A DNA stretch of 64,000 bases, from positions 162,467 through 226,466 of the forward strand of contig NZ_JAMZMJ010000008.1 in the NCBI RefSeq assembly GCF_024714495.1, written 5' to 3'. Position numbers and translations under genes: made by a program. The notes beneath the pieces were generated by a model. It saw only the letters and a program-made list of their open reading frames with translations. It ran no database searches and was not told where the DNA came from. Shown here piece after piece: positions 55,575 through 64,000 of this stretch. How positions within the stretch are numbered: position 1 is the stretch's first letter; each line of letters opens with the position of its first letter. This DNA comes from Marinoscillum pacificum (GTDB taxonomy: Bacteria; Bacteroidota; Bacteroidia; Cytophagales; Cyclobacteriaceae).

Positions 55575-56750
55575 ATGAGTGATAAAAAGTTCGAAACAGC
55601 TGCAATAAGACATCAATTAGAGCGATCTAACCAAAAAGAACACTCGGTGCCAATCTATGCAACCTCAAGTTTCAAGTTTGAAGATGCTGAAGATGCGCGC
55701 TCACTTTTTGCTGAAGAGAAAGAAGGAAATATCTACTCTCGCTACTCCAACCCGAATAACGACGAATTCATACAGAAAATGTGCCTTCTAGAAGGCGGTG
55801 AAACAGGAATGGCCATGGCCTCTGGTATGGCAGCTATGTATACCAGTATGGCAGCTTTCCTCAGCAGTGGCGATCATGTGGTGGCTTCAAGATCACTTTT
55901 TGGCTCTACTCACCAGATTTTGACCAAACTATTGCCAAAGTGGGGCATCACCTCTACTTATGTAGACATTTTGGATGATGAAGGTTGGGAAAAAGCCATC
56001 ACTCCTAAAACTAAAATGATCTTTTTAGAGACTCCTAGCAATCCTGCATTGGATCTAATTGATCTGGAGAAAATTTGTCAACTGGCCAAATCAAAAGGCA
56101 TTATTGTCAACGTAGACAATTGCTTTGCAACTCCTTATTTGCAAAACCCTATCAAGTGGGGTGCTGATATTGTGACACACTCAGCGACTAAATTCATCGA
56201 TGGTCAGGGCAGAGTATGTGGAGGAGCCATCATTACCTCGGAAGAGCTTTTCCCTGAAATAAAATTTATGGCTCGACATACTGGACCGTCAATGTCACCT
56301 TTCCATGGTTGGATTTTATCTAAAAGTCTGGAAACACTTGCTGTCCGGATGGATAAGCACTGTGACAATGCATTGAAACTTGCTTCACATCTGGAAGGCA
56401 ACGATGCACTTAGCCAGGTACGGTACCCGTTTCTTCCATCTTTCCCGCAGTATGAACTTGCTAAAAAGCAAATGAAGCAAGGTGGTGGTATTGTTACGTT
56501 CGAACTGAAAGGGGGAATAGAGCAGGGACGCAAATTCCTGGATGCGTTAAAAATGATCTCGCTATCAGCCAACCTTGGTGATACCAGAACTATAGCTACG
56601 CATCCAGCCTCTACCACTCACAGTAAACTATTAGAGGAAGAAAGATTGGCTGTGGGTATTACTCCAGGGTTAGTTAGAATTTCTGTCGGTCTAGAGCATA
56701 TCGATGATATTATTGAAGACATAGAGCAAGCATTAGTGGCATCAAAATAA
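55575..56750 (+). CDS. metZ: O-succinylhomoserine sulfhydrylase-type PLP enzyme
   Basis: 391 residues, full length for the Cys/Met metabolism PLP family. PLP-binding features are YSRYSNPNNDEF, the ASGMAA motif, N-V-D-N-C-F-A-T-P, and the Schiff-base lysine Lys206 in HSATKFIDGQG. The sequence most resembles MetZ, which makes homocysteine from O-succinylhomoserine and sulfide. A cystathionine synthase/lyase assignment is the alternative and cannot be fully excluded by eye. The start is preceded by a candidate SAM-II-like leader, which supports a methionine-pathway role. Its 3' end overlaps the convergent TonB receptor gene by 9 bp. Confidence 0.9.
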   Translation: MSDKKFETAAIRHQLERSNQKEHSVPIYATSSFKFEDAEDARSLFAEEKEGNIYSRYSNPNNDEFIQKMCLLEGGETGMAMASGMAAMYTSMAAFLSSGDHVVASRSLFGSTHQILTKLLPKWGITSTYVDILDDEGWEKAITPKTKMIFLETPSNPALDLIDLEKICQLAKSKGIIVNVDNCFATPYLQNPIKWGADIVTHSATKFIDGQGRVCGGAIITSEELFPEIKFMARHTGPSMSPFHGWILSKSLETLAVRMDKHCDNALKLASHLEGNDALSQVRYPFLPSFPQYELAKKQMKQGGGIVTFELKGGIEQGRKFLDALKMISLSANLGDTRTIATHPASTTHSKLLEEERLAVGITPGLVRISVGLEHIDDIIEDIEQALVASK

Positions 56751-59282
56751 AGATGCCCTAATGCCAATAGTAAATGATCTGTAAGTGTACATGCTATTGG
56801 CTCTATCAATGCCCGATACCGTATTTTCTACAGGCTGAGTTCTACCATCATTAATACCGAACGATGTGCTTGCCAGGTTGTAGTCCGGACTATTGCCTGG
56901 ATATGAACTGACCGTAAGCAAATTATTTGCAACCAGATACACCTGCACGTTACTCAACTTGGATGTTGGGTCACTTTTCACCTGATAAGAGAACTCAATA
57001 TTGGATAGCCTGACAAAAGAAGCGTCCTGAACAAAATAATCAACGATGTATCGATCTCTAACTTGCTCTATTTCTCGATAGCTTTTTAGAAGATTATAAG
57101 TATTAAAACTGAGTGCGTTGGGTTGCTGCATAATTGCTGATTCATTCACTAATTGGTGACCAACAGCACCTGTAATCAAAAAGCTCAATCGGTAGCGATC
57201 CATACTGAACTCGTTGTTCCATCCAAACGTCAATTTTGGAATTGCCTGACCAACTATTTGCTGGTCTCCATAAAAATAATCAAAAGCGCCATTCCCATTT
57301 TGATCCAAGAAATTCCAACTTCCCTGCCCGTCTGGACCATTCACTTTCACAGCTGTAATCGAGCCAAAAGGTTCTCCTTGTTTGTAATAATTAAGAACAG
57401 GAATGGAGGTCAAATTAAAGACATATCCATAATAAGTACTATCCAGGTTGATATCGTTATCACCTTCTAGACTTTTCCATTTGGAGGCAAAAGTCGTCAT
57501 GACCAAATTTGAACTCCACTTAATCCGCTCATTAATGTCTTGCTGATAACTAAGAGTTAGTTCCAATCCCTGGTTAGCTAATTTTCCAAAATTGCTATTC
57601 ATTGGGCTAGCGTATTCCGGCTCTCGTGGACTTCTGTAATTGTGCAATCCAATCATTTCAGTAGCTACTTTCCAATACCATTTCACATCCACACCTAGTC
57701 GTTGATTTTTGGATCTCCAATCAAAACCAATGTCTGTGTTCTTGACCACCTCATTCTGCAATGATGAATTAGGCAGTTGATCAACAAATCCTTCAGGGCC
57801 ATCAATTCTAGCAGACAAACCTTCTCTGTATGGTGTTAAACCTGACTTACCATGACTGAAGATGAAAAAATTAGACCCTCCGAATCCAAGCAACTTGGTC
57901 ACATTCAATCGTGAATTAACCCAGGGAAAATGTTGCAGTCTATTATCCGCAGATAATGCAGAAGACGCTTCCAACCGATTACCTACCGAAAGATTCCATT
58001 TATCGGCAACTCCCATATCTGCTTGCAATGACCCTCCCATTAAAATCACATCATCATTATCGCTATCTGTTCTTAATTGTTTTCCTTCCAAATTCAAGAC
58101 AGTTCTTGTGGTTGAAAAATCTTGTGAATAGATCTGATTATCAAAGGCCAGTGTAGGTTGAATCCACCAGTTTCCTGACTCGAGCGTCATTGATAGATCA
58201 CCTCCAACTTGCGTCAATCGATATTCTCTGGACTCATCGTAATAATCATTGTACTCTCCTCTGTAATAGGATTCCTCATCAAACCTTTCTTCAAGCATAA
58301 AGTCTGAATAGGATTGCCCTACAAAAGCATTCACCTGAAGTTTGCCAATATTGCTTGACAACTTTAATTGGTTCTGTAAATTAGTTTTCACCAATTCATT
58401 GGTACTTAATCCAATAATAGCTTTGGGATTAAAACTATCGTAATAAATGTACTGATAATAGTCCCCTGACTCAAAATAGACAGGCATTGTAGGAGGCGCT
58501 GTTTGAGCAAAACGTGTTACCTGTACAAAGCCTGGGTCTCCCGTTTGACTGTTGAACGCTCCATTGTATTGGACTTTTAAGAATTTGGAAACGTTCAAAC
58601 TTAAATTCAATGAACCATTGATCCGATCATAGCCCGTTTCCTGCTGTATGCCTTGAACTCCACGATAGTTCACACTTGCTCTATAATTCAATGCTTTGAA
58701 TCCCTGACTAAATGTAACTCCGTGAGCATGCGTAAATGCAGGTCTGGTAGTTTCATCTACCCAATCTGTTTTGGCGCCTAAATCACGTCCACCTGCAGCC
58801 AGATAACTGTCAGCATTCAGTACTTGCTGCCGATAAATCTTCGTATCCACATTGGCAAAGCCATGATAATTAATTTGGAAATCCTTGCTAAATCCTTTGG
58901 TCGTAATCTCTATAACCCCAGAAGCTCCTTGCATACCATATTTAGCAGTTTCAGCACCACGCAATACTTTAATGGATTGAATATCATTTGGGTCCACAAA
59001 ATCATAGCTGGGTATAATCAATCCGTCCAGTACGATTAATGGATTCGCTCTTCCATTAAGCGTATTAAAACCTCGGACACGGATTTCATAACCACTTAAA
59101 TCAGTCGTGTTTGATTTAGATACCAGCATACCTGGCACCAAGCCATTAATCATTTGAATTGGCGTTTGAATGTTGCCTGATAACAAAGTAGAATCGGCAA
59201 TTTCACCAACCGAAGTTTGAGCCTTAATAGATAAAGGCAATAGGACAATTAGTCCACAAGCAAAGAGTGGAAGTTTCATCAT
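56742..59282 (-). CDS. SusC/RagA-type TonB-dependent receptor without regulatory N-domain, orphan
   Basis: 846 residues. Signal peptide MMKLPLFACGLIVLLPLSIKA. The plug domain starts almost at once (MINGLVPGMLVSKSN, YEIRVRGFNTLNGRANPLIV, LDGLI, NDIQSIKVLRGAETAKYGMQ, GVIEITTKG), so the carboxypeptidase-regulatory-like domain and TonB-box stretch seen in the receptor at 6266 are missing. The barrel follows and ends YRSFTIGIRASLF. The SYLAAGGRDLGAKTDW segment matches EYLAAGGNDLGAQTDW in the other SusC, confirming the SusC class. No SusD partner gene is adjacent. It may pair with a distant SusD or work alone; the ligand is unknown. Confidence 0.9.
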   Translation of the reverse strand: MMKLPLFACGLIVLLPLSIKAQTSVGEIADSTLLSGNIQTPIQMINGLVPGMLVSKSNTTDLSGYEIRVRGFNTLNGRANPLIVLDGLIIPSYDFVDPNDIQSIKVLRGAETAKYGMQGASGVIEITTKGFSKDFQINYHGFANVDTKIYRQQVLNADSYLAAGGRDLGAKTDWVDETTRPAFTHAHGVTFSQGFKALNYRASVNYRGVQGIQQETGYDRINGSLNLSLNVSKFLKVQYNGAFNSQTGDPGFVQVTRFAQTAPPTMPVYFESGDYYQYIYYDSFNPKAIIGLSTNELVKTNLQNQLKLSSNIGKLQVNAFVGQSYSDFMLEERFDEESYYRGEYNDYYDESREYRLTQVGGDLSMTLESGNWWIQPTLAFDNQIYSQDFSTTRTVLNLEGKQLRTDSDNDDVILMGGSLQADMGVADKWNLSVGNRLEASSALSADNRLQHFPWVNSRLNVTKLLGFGGSNFFIFSHGKSGLTPYREGLSARIDGPEGFVDQLPNSSLQNEVVKNTDIGFDWRSKNQRLGVDVKWYWKVATEMIGLHNYRSPREPEYASPMNSNFGKLANQGLELTLSYQQDINERIKWSSNLVMTTFASKWKSLEGDNDINLDSTYYGYVFNLTSIPVLNYYKQGEPFGSITAVKVNGPDGQGSWNFLDQNGNGAFDYFYGDQQIVGQAIPKLTFGWNNEFSMDRYRLSFLITGAVGHQLVNESAIMQQPNALSFNTYNLLKSYREIEQVRDRYIVDYFVQDASFVRLSNIEFSYQVKSDPTSKLSNVQVYLVANNLLTVSSYPGNSPDYNLASTSFGINDGRTQPVENTVSGIDRANSMYTYRSFTIGIRASLF

Positions 59283-59463
59283 TTATGGGAATTTGGGTAA
59301 GATCAATATAGCCAAAATTCACGATTACACATACCTGCTCTTCACAAATCTTTCACATAGACCATTAATCAACTTATCTGCTCACCAGTCATTCTATTGA
59401 CTACCAAATAAAGGAAACGTGCTATTTTGAAGATTGGATTAACTATTACCTAATTCGATAATC

Positions 59464-62400
59464 ATGAAAATAAAATTGTTTTTTGCGTTTCTAGCAGGCT
59501 CATTTATAGCCTCATCTCAGTCTTTAATCCTGAAACCCAGCATTAGCCCCAATGGAGAAACTATTGCTTTTTCTTACCAGGGAGATATCTGGACCGTACC
59601 AAGTACTGGAGGAAGAGCAGACCGTCTGACCATTCATGAAGCCTATGATGCTTCACCAAAATGGAGCAAAGACGGTAAGCAAATAGCATTCGAAAGTGAT
59701 CGTTATGGCAATTTTGACATCTTCACTATTAGAGCTTCGGGCGGTCTCCCTAGTCGACACACTTTCCACAGCAGCAATGATCAAATCACTGATTTTACGG
59801 CTGAAAATGAAATATTCTTTACAACAAGGAGGTTGTATTCTCAGGTAGAATGGGAAAATGAGCTTCAAAAAGTAAACACCACTGGTGGAACCCCTTCAAT
59901 GGCATTAGATGCCCTGGGATATGATGCAGTACTTTCTCCTGATGGCTCTAAAATCGCATTTGTAAGAGGAACCTGTAGACTGGAAAGAGAAGCTTATCGT
60001 GGACCAGCCAATAGAGACTTGTGGATTTATGATATCAATAAAGATGAATACACACAACTGACAGATTTTGATGGCAATGATCATAGTCCACAGTGGAAGG
60101 ACAACAACACGCTTTATTACCTAACTCCAGAAAGTGGTCGATACAATATTCAAGAGTTGACTATCGGCGGCAGTTCTTCTCAGGTCACCACAGAATCTGA
60201 GTTTGGAATCAATTCATTCAGCGTAAGCACTAATGGCACTATAGTTTATCAGGTTGCTGATCAGGTTAAGCTTTTTAAAGTAGGATCAACACCTGCTGTT
60301 ATGTCTATTGATGTCAATTCAGATAATCGTTTTGATCAAAACATCACTAAAAGTATCAGTAATCAAGTTGATGACTTTGCTATTTCTCCAGACGGCAGGT
60401 ACACAGCTTACATCACTCGCGGTGAAGTTTTTGTGAGGATGAATGATAAGGAATTCAACAGAAGCGTCCGAATCACCGACTCACCTTCAAGAGAAAGAAA
60501 CGTTCAGTGGCTTAACAACGAAACATTACTATTCACATCCGACAGAAACGGTCAGTACGATATCTATGCAGCTAAGTCAGCAGACTCCAATCAAAAAGAC
60601 CTGTTCAAAACATTAAAACATGAAGTATTCCGAGTGACGAACACCCCTGAAGACGAATCAAACCTGGTGGTTAGTCCTGATCAGAAAAAGTTAGCCTACC
60701 AGCAAAATAGAGGAATACTGAAAGTATCAAATATCAGTGAAGCTGCTGCCTTATCCAATACTGTTACTTTACAAGATCAATGGGATTCTCCAGGGAGAGT
60801 GAGCTGGTCTCCAGATTCTAAATGGGTTGCTTATTCTTTGTCAGACTTGAACTTCAATGAAGAAATATTCATCCATGCCGCTGACAATTCTAAGCCACCA
60901 GTCAATGTATCCATGCACCCGAAAGGCGACTCCAATCCTGTCTGGAGCAAAGACGGGTCTAAGCTTGGTTTCCTTTCCTCACGAAACAATGGCGATGTTG
61001 ATGTTTGGTTCGTCTGGTTGAAAAAAGAAGATTGGGAAAAGACCAAACTTCAGAGAGACTGGTATCCGGAAGAAGAAGATAAAGCCAAAAAAGACTCAGA
61101 TAAGGATAAAAACAAAGAAGAAGCTTCTGAGACTCCTACCATTCAAATTGATTTCGATAAAATATATAATCGACTGAGCCAAGTAACCTCCTTCGCTGGA
61201 AATGAATCGGATTTCACATTCGACAAAAAAGGAGAGTTCATTTATTATACCCTGGGCTCTGCGGGAAGAATGAACTATGAAGTGGAACGCAACCTGTATA
61301 AAATCAAATGGGATGGATCTGACAATAAAGAAATAGCAGGAGGCAACCTAAGGCCAAACGGCTTATCGCTAGACAATGATGGAAAATACATCTACCTCGT
61401 TTCTAGTGGAGGAAAATTGGAGCGTATCAAAACAAGTGATGACAAGAAAGAGACACTTTCTACTTCCTCCAGCCTAAATATCGATTATGTGGCTGAACTC
61501 AATCAAATTTTTGAAGAAGGTTGGAGAGCACTAGATCAAGGTTTCTATGATCCAAACTTCCACGGCTATGACTGGAAAGCGTTGAAAGAAATATACAAAC
61601 CACTAGCACTTAAGGCGAGTACGAAAGAAGATTTTACGTACATCTACAACCAAATGCTCGGACAGCTGAATGCGAGTCACATGGGACTAAGAGGTGGTGA
61701 AAACCCGAAAGAGACACAATCTCAGAGAACCGGTCTTTTAGGTATTACTGGAGTGAATACTTCCAAAGGTTTTAAAGTGACTAAAATTCTTCCAGGAAGT
61801 CCTGCAGACCGATCTGAAAGCAAACTTTTAGTAGGAGATCTCATTACTTCAGTCAATCAGGAGCCCGTAACAGAATCTACCAACTTTTACTCATTGCTTG
61901 TCAATGAAAACAAGAATCCAATTCTGCTAGAAGTCAGCAGATCAGGAAAATCACAAGGAGTCATCATCTGGCCAGTCACCAGCTTGAGAGATGAATTATA
62001 TGACGATTGGGTGGAAACAAGAAGACAGCTAGTAGATAAATACTCCAATGGCAAACTGGGCTATTTACATATCAGAGGAATGAATTGGACGAGTTTCGAG
62101 CGATTCGAAAGAGAGTTAATGGCAGCTGGATATGGAAAAGAAGGCATTGTGATTGATGTTCGCTACAATGGCGGCGGATGGACCACAGATTATTTGATGG
62201 CTGTATTAACAGTCAAGCAGCATGCTTATACTGTACCGCGTGGAGCTGCAGAAAGCCTGGAAGATGAACACTTAAATTTCAAAGAAACCTATCCCTTCTC
62301 GGAGCGACTTCCACTGGCGGCATGGACCAAACCATCCATTGCCCTTTGTAATGCCAATAGCTATTCCAACGCTGAAATTTTCTCCCATGCCTACAAAACT

Positions 62401-62652
62401 TTAGGGTTAGGAACACTTGTTGGACAACCAACCTTTGGAGCTGTTATTTCAACAGGAGGATATGGATTGATCGACGGTTCTTATGTCAGAATGCCATTTA
62501 GAGCATGGTACGTAAAAGCAACTGAAGAGAATATGGAACATGGTCCTGCGGTACCGGATATTATTGTACCGAACCCTCCTGCTTACAAAGCAAAAGGAGT
62601 GGATCCTCAATTAGAAAGAGCTGTAAGTGAGCTACTTAATGCCATTAGATAA
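59464..62652 (+). CDS. Tricorn-like S41 protease with TolB/WD40-type propellers and PDZ domain
   Basis: 1062 residues. Signal peptide IKLFFAFLAGSFIASSQS. Residues about 25-680 are beta-propeller repeats (PKWSKDGKQIAFESDRYGNF, VSWSPDSKWVAYSLSDLNFN, PVWSKDGSKLGFLSSRNNGD) with a charged DKAKKDSDKDKNKEE linker. A helical core region (from EEGWRALDQGFYDPNFHGYD) follows, then a PDZ domain at about 760-830 (GFKVTKILPGSPADR) and an S41 catalytic domain. Catalytic candidates are Ser738-His739 (NASHMGLRG), Ser968 (NSYSNAE) and Glu1022 (EENMEHG). Position 969 is Asn where archaeal tricorn has Asp next to the nucleophile. Exported peptidases of this kind degrade peptides; the signal peptide suggests periplasmic or outer-membrane location. 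Confidence 0.92.
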   Translation: MKIKLFFAFLAGSFIASSQSLILKPSISPNGETIAFSYQGDIWTVPSTGGRADRLTIHEAYDASPKWSKDGKQIAFESDRYGNFDIFTIRASGGLPSRHTFHSSNDQITDFTAENEIFFTTRRLYSQVEWENELQKVNTTGGTPSMALDALGYDAVLSPDGSKIAFVRGTCRLEREAYRGPANRDLWIYDINKDEYTQLTDFDGNDHSPQWKDNNTLYYLTPESGRYNIQELTIGGSSSQVTTESEFGINSFSVSTNGTIVYQVADQVKLFKVGSTPAVMSIDVNSDNRFDQNITKSISNQVDDFAISPDGRYTAYITRGEVFVRMNDKEFNRSVRITDSPSRERNVQWLNNETLLFTSDRNGQYDIYAAKSADSNQKDLFKTLKHEVFRVTNTPEDESNLVVSPDQKKLAYQQNRGILKVSNISEAAALSNTVTLQDQWDSPGRVSWSPDSKWVAYSLSDLNFNEEIFIHAADNSKPPVNVSMHPKGDSNPVWSKDGSKLGFLSSRNNGDVDVWFVWLKKEDWEKTKLQRDWYPEEEDKAKKDSDKDKNKEEASETPTIQIDFDKIYNRLSQVTSFAGNESDFTFDKKGEFIYYTLGSAGRMNYEVERNLYKIKWDGSDNKEIAGGNLRPNGLSLDNDGKYIYLVSSGGKLERIKTSDDKKETLSTSSSLNIDYVAELNQIFEEGWRALDQGFYDPNFHGYDWKALKEIYKPLALKASTKEDFTYIYNQMLGQLNASHMGLRGGENPKETQSQRTGLLGITGVNTSKGFKVTKILPGSPADRSESKLLVGDLITSVNQEPVTESTNFYSLLVNENKNPILLEVSRSGKSQGVIIWPVTSLRDELYDDWVETRRQLVDKYSNGKLGYLHIRGMNWTSFERFERELMAAGYGKEGIVIDVRYNGGGWTTDYLMAVLTVKQHAYTVPRGAAESLEDEHLNFKETYPFSERLPLAAWTKPSIALCNANSYSNAEIFSHAYKTLGLGTLVGQPTFGAVISTGGYGLIDGSYVRMPFRAWYVKATEENMEHGPAVPDIIVPNPPAYKAKGVDPQLERAVSELLNAIR

Positions 62653-62737
62653 ACTATCATGTGAAAAATTAATTAGTTACAATTAACACTTTTTAGACTG
62701 GAGTTTATAATTTCGATCTTTTAATTCATTAATTGCC

Positions 62738-63559
62738 ATGAGATTATTCCTAATTTATAGTTCCATAGTCTTCATTTCTCACTATTCGAATGCACAAAAT
62801 GGAGTTGGTGTAGGAACCAATGACATTGAATCCGATGTAATTTTTAAAGTTCATAGTGAAGAGACCAATTCCGGAGTATTAATCCCGAAAATGACTTCAG
62901 ATCAAAGAAAAAGTGGGTGGGTAAAAACTGATGGAGTAATGGTTTTTGATACTACAAATGATGCTTTATTCTATTTCAACAACAATAGCTGGCACCAACT
63001 TGGCTCACCAATTGGCTCTATAATAATGTGGTCTGGTTCTTCAGTTCCTGAAGGGTGGGCTCTATGTGATGGAAGCTGGTATAATCCTGATGACAATACA
63101 GACATTGGGACTGAGTCAGAAACCCGAACTAGAGAAATTCCCAATTTGAGTGGTCGGTTTATTGTCGGATTTGATGAGGACAAATCTGACTATAATACCA
63201 TTGGAAAGACAGGAGGTCTTGAAATCAATGAGCTAGATGTGAATGACATTCCAAAACATAAGCACAACATTTCTGGAACTATAACAGGAGGAAGTCACTC
63301 TCATTTAGTTCATGACCCAGGTCACGTTCACAAAGTAAGAGGATATAAAGCTGATGGGGGCGATAATGATATTAAAAGAGGTAGTGGAAAGAATGGAGCA
63401 GATTTCGACTCGAAAAGTTCCCCTACAGGAATAACAATCCCAAGTTCAGGAAGCCATTCACATAGTGTTAACTTAACTATGAGTGATGTAGGCACTGACA
63501 ACCCTGAATTAGAGAACCGTCCACCATATTACGTTCTTGCTTACATCATCAAATTATAA
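62738..63559 (+). CDS. Secreted tail-collar-domain protein
   Basis: 273 residues. A signal peptide (RLFLIYSSIVFISHYSNAQ) precedes a short N-terminal segment common in Bacteroidota exported proteins (GVGVGTNDIE, VHSEETNSGVLIPKM, DGVMVFDTTNDALFYFNNNS). Then comes a phage tail-collar-type domain: GSIIMWSGSSVPEGWALCDG, EIPNLSGRFIVGFD, and a His-rich stretch (IPKHKHNISG, SHSHLVHDPGHVH, SHSHSV) that ends RPPYYVLAYIIKL. In phage fibres the His-rich collar domain can bind metal; here the protein is on a chromosome without phage genes around it. There is no T9SS sorting domain. Role unknown; a surface or extracellular fibre-like protein is the best guess. Confidence 0.82.
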   Translation: MRLFLIYSSIVFISHYSNAQNGVGVGTNDIESDVIFKVHSEETNSGVLIPKMTSDQRKSGWVKTDGVMVFDTTNDALFYFNNNSWHQLGSPIGSIIMWSGSSVPEGWALCDGSWYNPDDNTDIGTESETRTREIPNLSGRFIVGFDEDKSDYNTIGKTGGLEINELDVNDIPKHKHNISGTITGGSHSHLVHDPGHVHKVRGYKADGGDNDIKRGSGKNGADFDSKSSPTGITIPSSGSHSHSVNLTMSDVGTDNPELENRPPYYVLAYIIKL

Positions 63560-63568
63560 CATAAAAAA

Positions 63569-63599
63569 GAGGCTGTCTCAAAAGGCAGTCTCCTTTTTT
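63569..63599 (+). terminator. Terminator after the collar-domain gene
   Basis: Stem GAGGCTGTC (63569-63577) and GGCAGTCTC (63584-63592) with two G-U pairs is followed by a T-run to 63599. The left arm GAGGCTGTCTCA also resembles terminal inverted repeats of many insertion sequences, so this hairpin could be the left end of the downstream element. Confidence 0.75.
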
Positions 63600-63607
63600 A
63601 TAAAAAG

Positions 63608-63641
63608 AAAGCCGGGAACAATTAAGTTCTCGGCTTTTTTT
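63608..63641 (+). terminator. Second hairpin terminator before the transposase gene
   Basis: AAAGCCGGGAAC (63608-63619) and GTTCTCGGCTTT (63625-63636) form a 12-bp stem with one G-U pair and loop AATTAA, followed by T's to 63641. It stops rightward transcription just ahead of the transposase, a common protective feature near insertion-sequence ends. Confidence 0.8.
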
Positions 63642-63666
63642 GTGACTAACTGATTAAATTAGTCGT

Positions 63667-64000
63667 GTGCGTAATTCAAATTTAGTCTTTAAAGATTACA
63701 CTCCATCGCAAGTGATGCTACTTCCTCCATCCCTTGAGGAATTAATAGAAGAAAATCATCCGGTACGGGTGGTTAATGCTGTAATCGACCAAATCAATGT
63801 GGAACCTTTATTGAAGCAGTATAAGCCTGGAGGAACTTCGGTATATCATCCTCGGATGCTATTAAAAGTGCTTGTTTATGGATATCTGACCAATATTTAC
63901 TCGTCCAGAAAACTGGAAGCTGCTTTAAAAGAGAATATCCATATGATGTGGCTTTCGGCAATGAATCGTCCAGATCATAATACAATTGCCCGATTTAGAA
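63667..64000 (+). CDS. IS1182-family transposase, N-terminal part
   Basis: The frame is open from a TAA at 63655 to the window edge. The recognisable protein begins near FKDYTPSQVMLLPPSLEELI and continues EENHPVRVVNAVIDQI, VEPLLKQYKPGGTSVYHPRM, LLKVLVYGYLTNIYSSRKLE and MMWLSAMNRPDHNTIARFR. This is the conserved N-terminal (DUF772-type) portion of IS1182-family transposases, which cut and insert their own element using a DDE domain further on. The start codon is uncertain: GTG at 63667 gives the full conserved N-terminus, whereas the first ATG (63715) would remove it. Integrity cannot be judged because the rest lies outside. Confidence 0.82.
   Translation, partial: MRNSNLVFKDYTPSQVMLLPPSLEELIEENHPVRVVNAVIDQINVEPLLKQYKPGGTSVYHPRMLLKVLVYGYLTNIYSSRKLEAALKENIHMMWLSAMNRPDHNTIARFR

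Larger units (their letters stand above)
63569..64000 (+). mobile_element. Left part of an IS1182-family insertion sequence, truncated by window edge
   Basis: An IS1182-type transposase reading frame enters at 63667 and runs off the window. The left boundary is a guess at the GAGGCTGTCTCA segment (63569-63580), which has the look of a terminal inverted repeat. The right end and target-site duplication are outside the window, so boundaries are not proven. Confidence 0.45.

Noticed and set aside
62738..63559. Collar-domain gene as evidence of a prophage
   Set aside because: It has its own signal peptide and no phage structural, lysis or integrase genes are nearby.

Overview
The window looks like a chromosome segment of a marine-type member of the Bacteroidota, probably order Cytophagales (the Reichenbachiella/Ekhidna-like lineages would fit). 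The evidence is a SusC/SusD pair, proteins with the type IX secretion (T9SS) C-terminal sorting domain, Bacteroidota-style TPR sensor kinases with HHRVKNNL boxes, LytTR response regulators, TPR-LuxR one-component regulators, a tricorn-like protease, and the near absence of Shine-Dalgarno sites. The taxonomic placement is inference from gene families; no 16S rRNA is present.

Layout. Positions 1-9202 (minus strand) hold a SusC/SusD nutrient-uptake locus followed by two VCBS/ASPIC (CRTAC1-like) lipoproteins with a small lipoprotein between them. A divergent LacI-type regulator (9509-10528) faces it, with a LacI-like CpG-centred palindrome in the shared intergenic region. Positions 10.6-14.2 kb carry housekeeping and accessory genes: a thioredoxin and a small partner, a membrane protein, tRNA-Val(TAC), a DUF2461 protein and an orphan TRAP-type solute-binding lipoprotein.

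The core, 14.4-53.6 kb, is almost entirely minus strand and is the most remarkable part. It holds four copies of a repeated cassette. Each copy has a TPR-based sensor/regulator (a HisKA_2 kinase plus LytTR regulator, or one or two TPR-TM-LuxR proteins). Next comes a giant secreted repeat protein with a T9SS sorting domain, then a 59-residue peptide made of a signal peptide, a PSAPPATPIDGG segment, one short hydrophobic helix and a basic tail, and finally a terminator. The giants have unrelated N-terminal scaffolds (BspA-like repeats; SBBP propeller; LRRs with calcium-loop-like units; five propeller-plus-beta macro-repeats of about 380 residues) joined to a shared C-terminal region of about 490-510 residues. 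Upstream of each giant is a class-specific DNA element: 21-bp-phased direct repeats in the LytTR cassettes, and palindromes at exactly the same distance from the start codon in the LuxR cassettes. A fifth kinase/regulator pair (14413-17003) has no giant. A GH2 beta-galactosidase (24296-27391, plus strand) sits between two cassettes.

Positions 53.7-64 kb hold a possible HExxH protein, a glyoxalase-family protein, a rhodanese, metZ with a structured leader, a SusC-type receptor with no SusD, a tricorn-like S41 protease, a tail-collar-domain protein and the left part of an IS1182-family insertion sequence that runs off the window.

Inferred working model: each cassette is a self-regulated surface-display unit in which a membrane TPR sensor controls its own giant exported protein and a tiny membrane peptide. 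What the units sense or bind cannot be read from the sequence.
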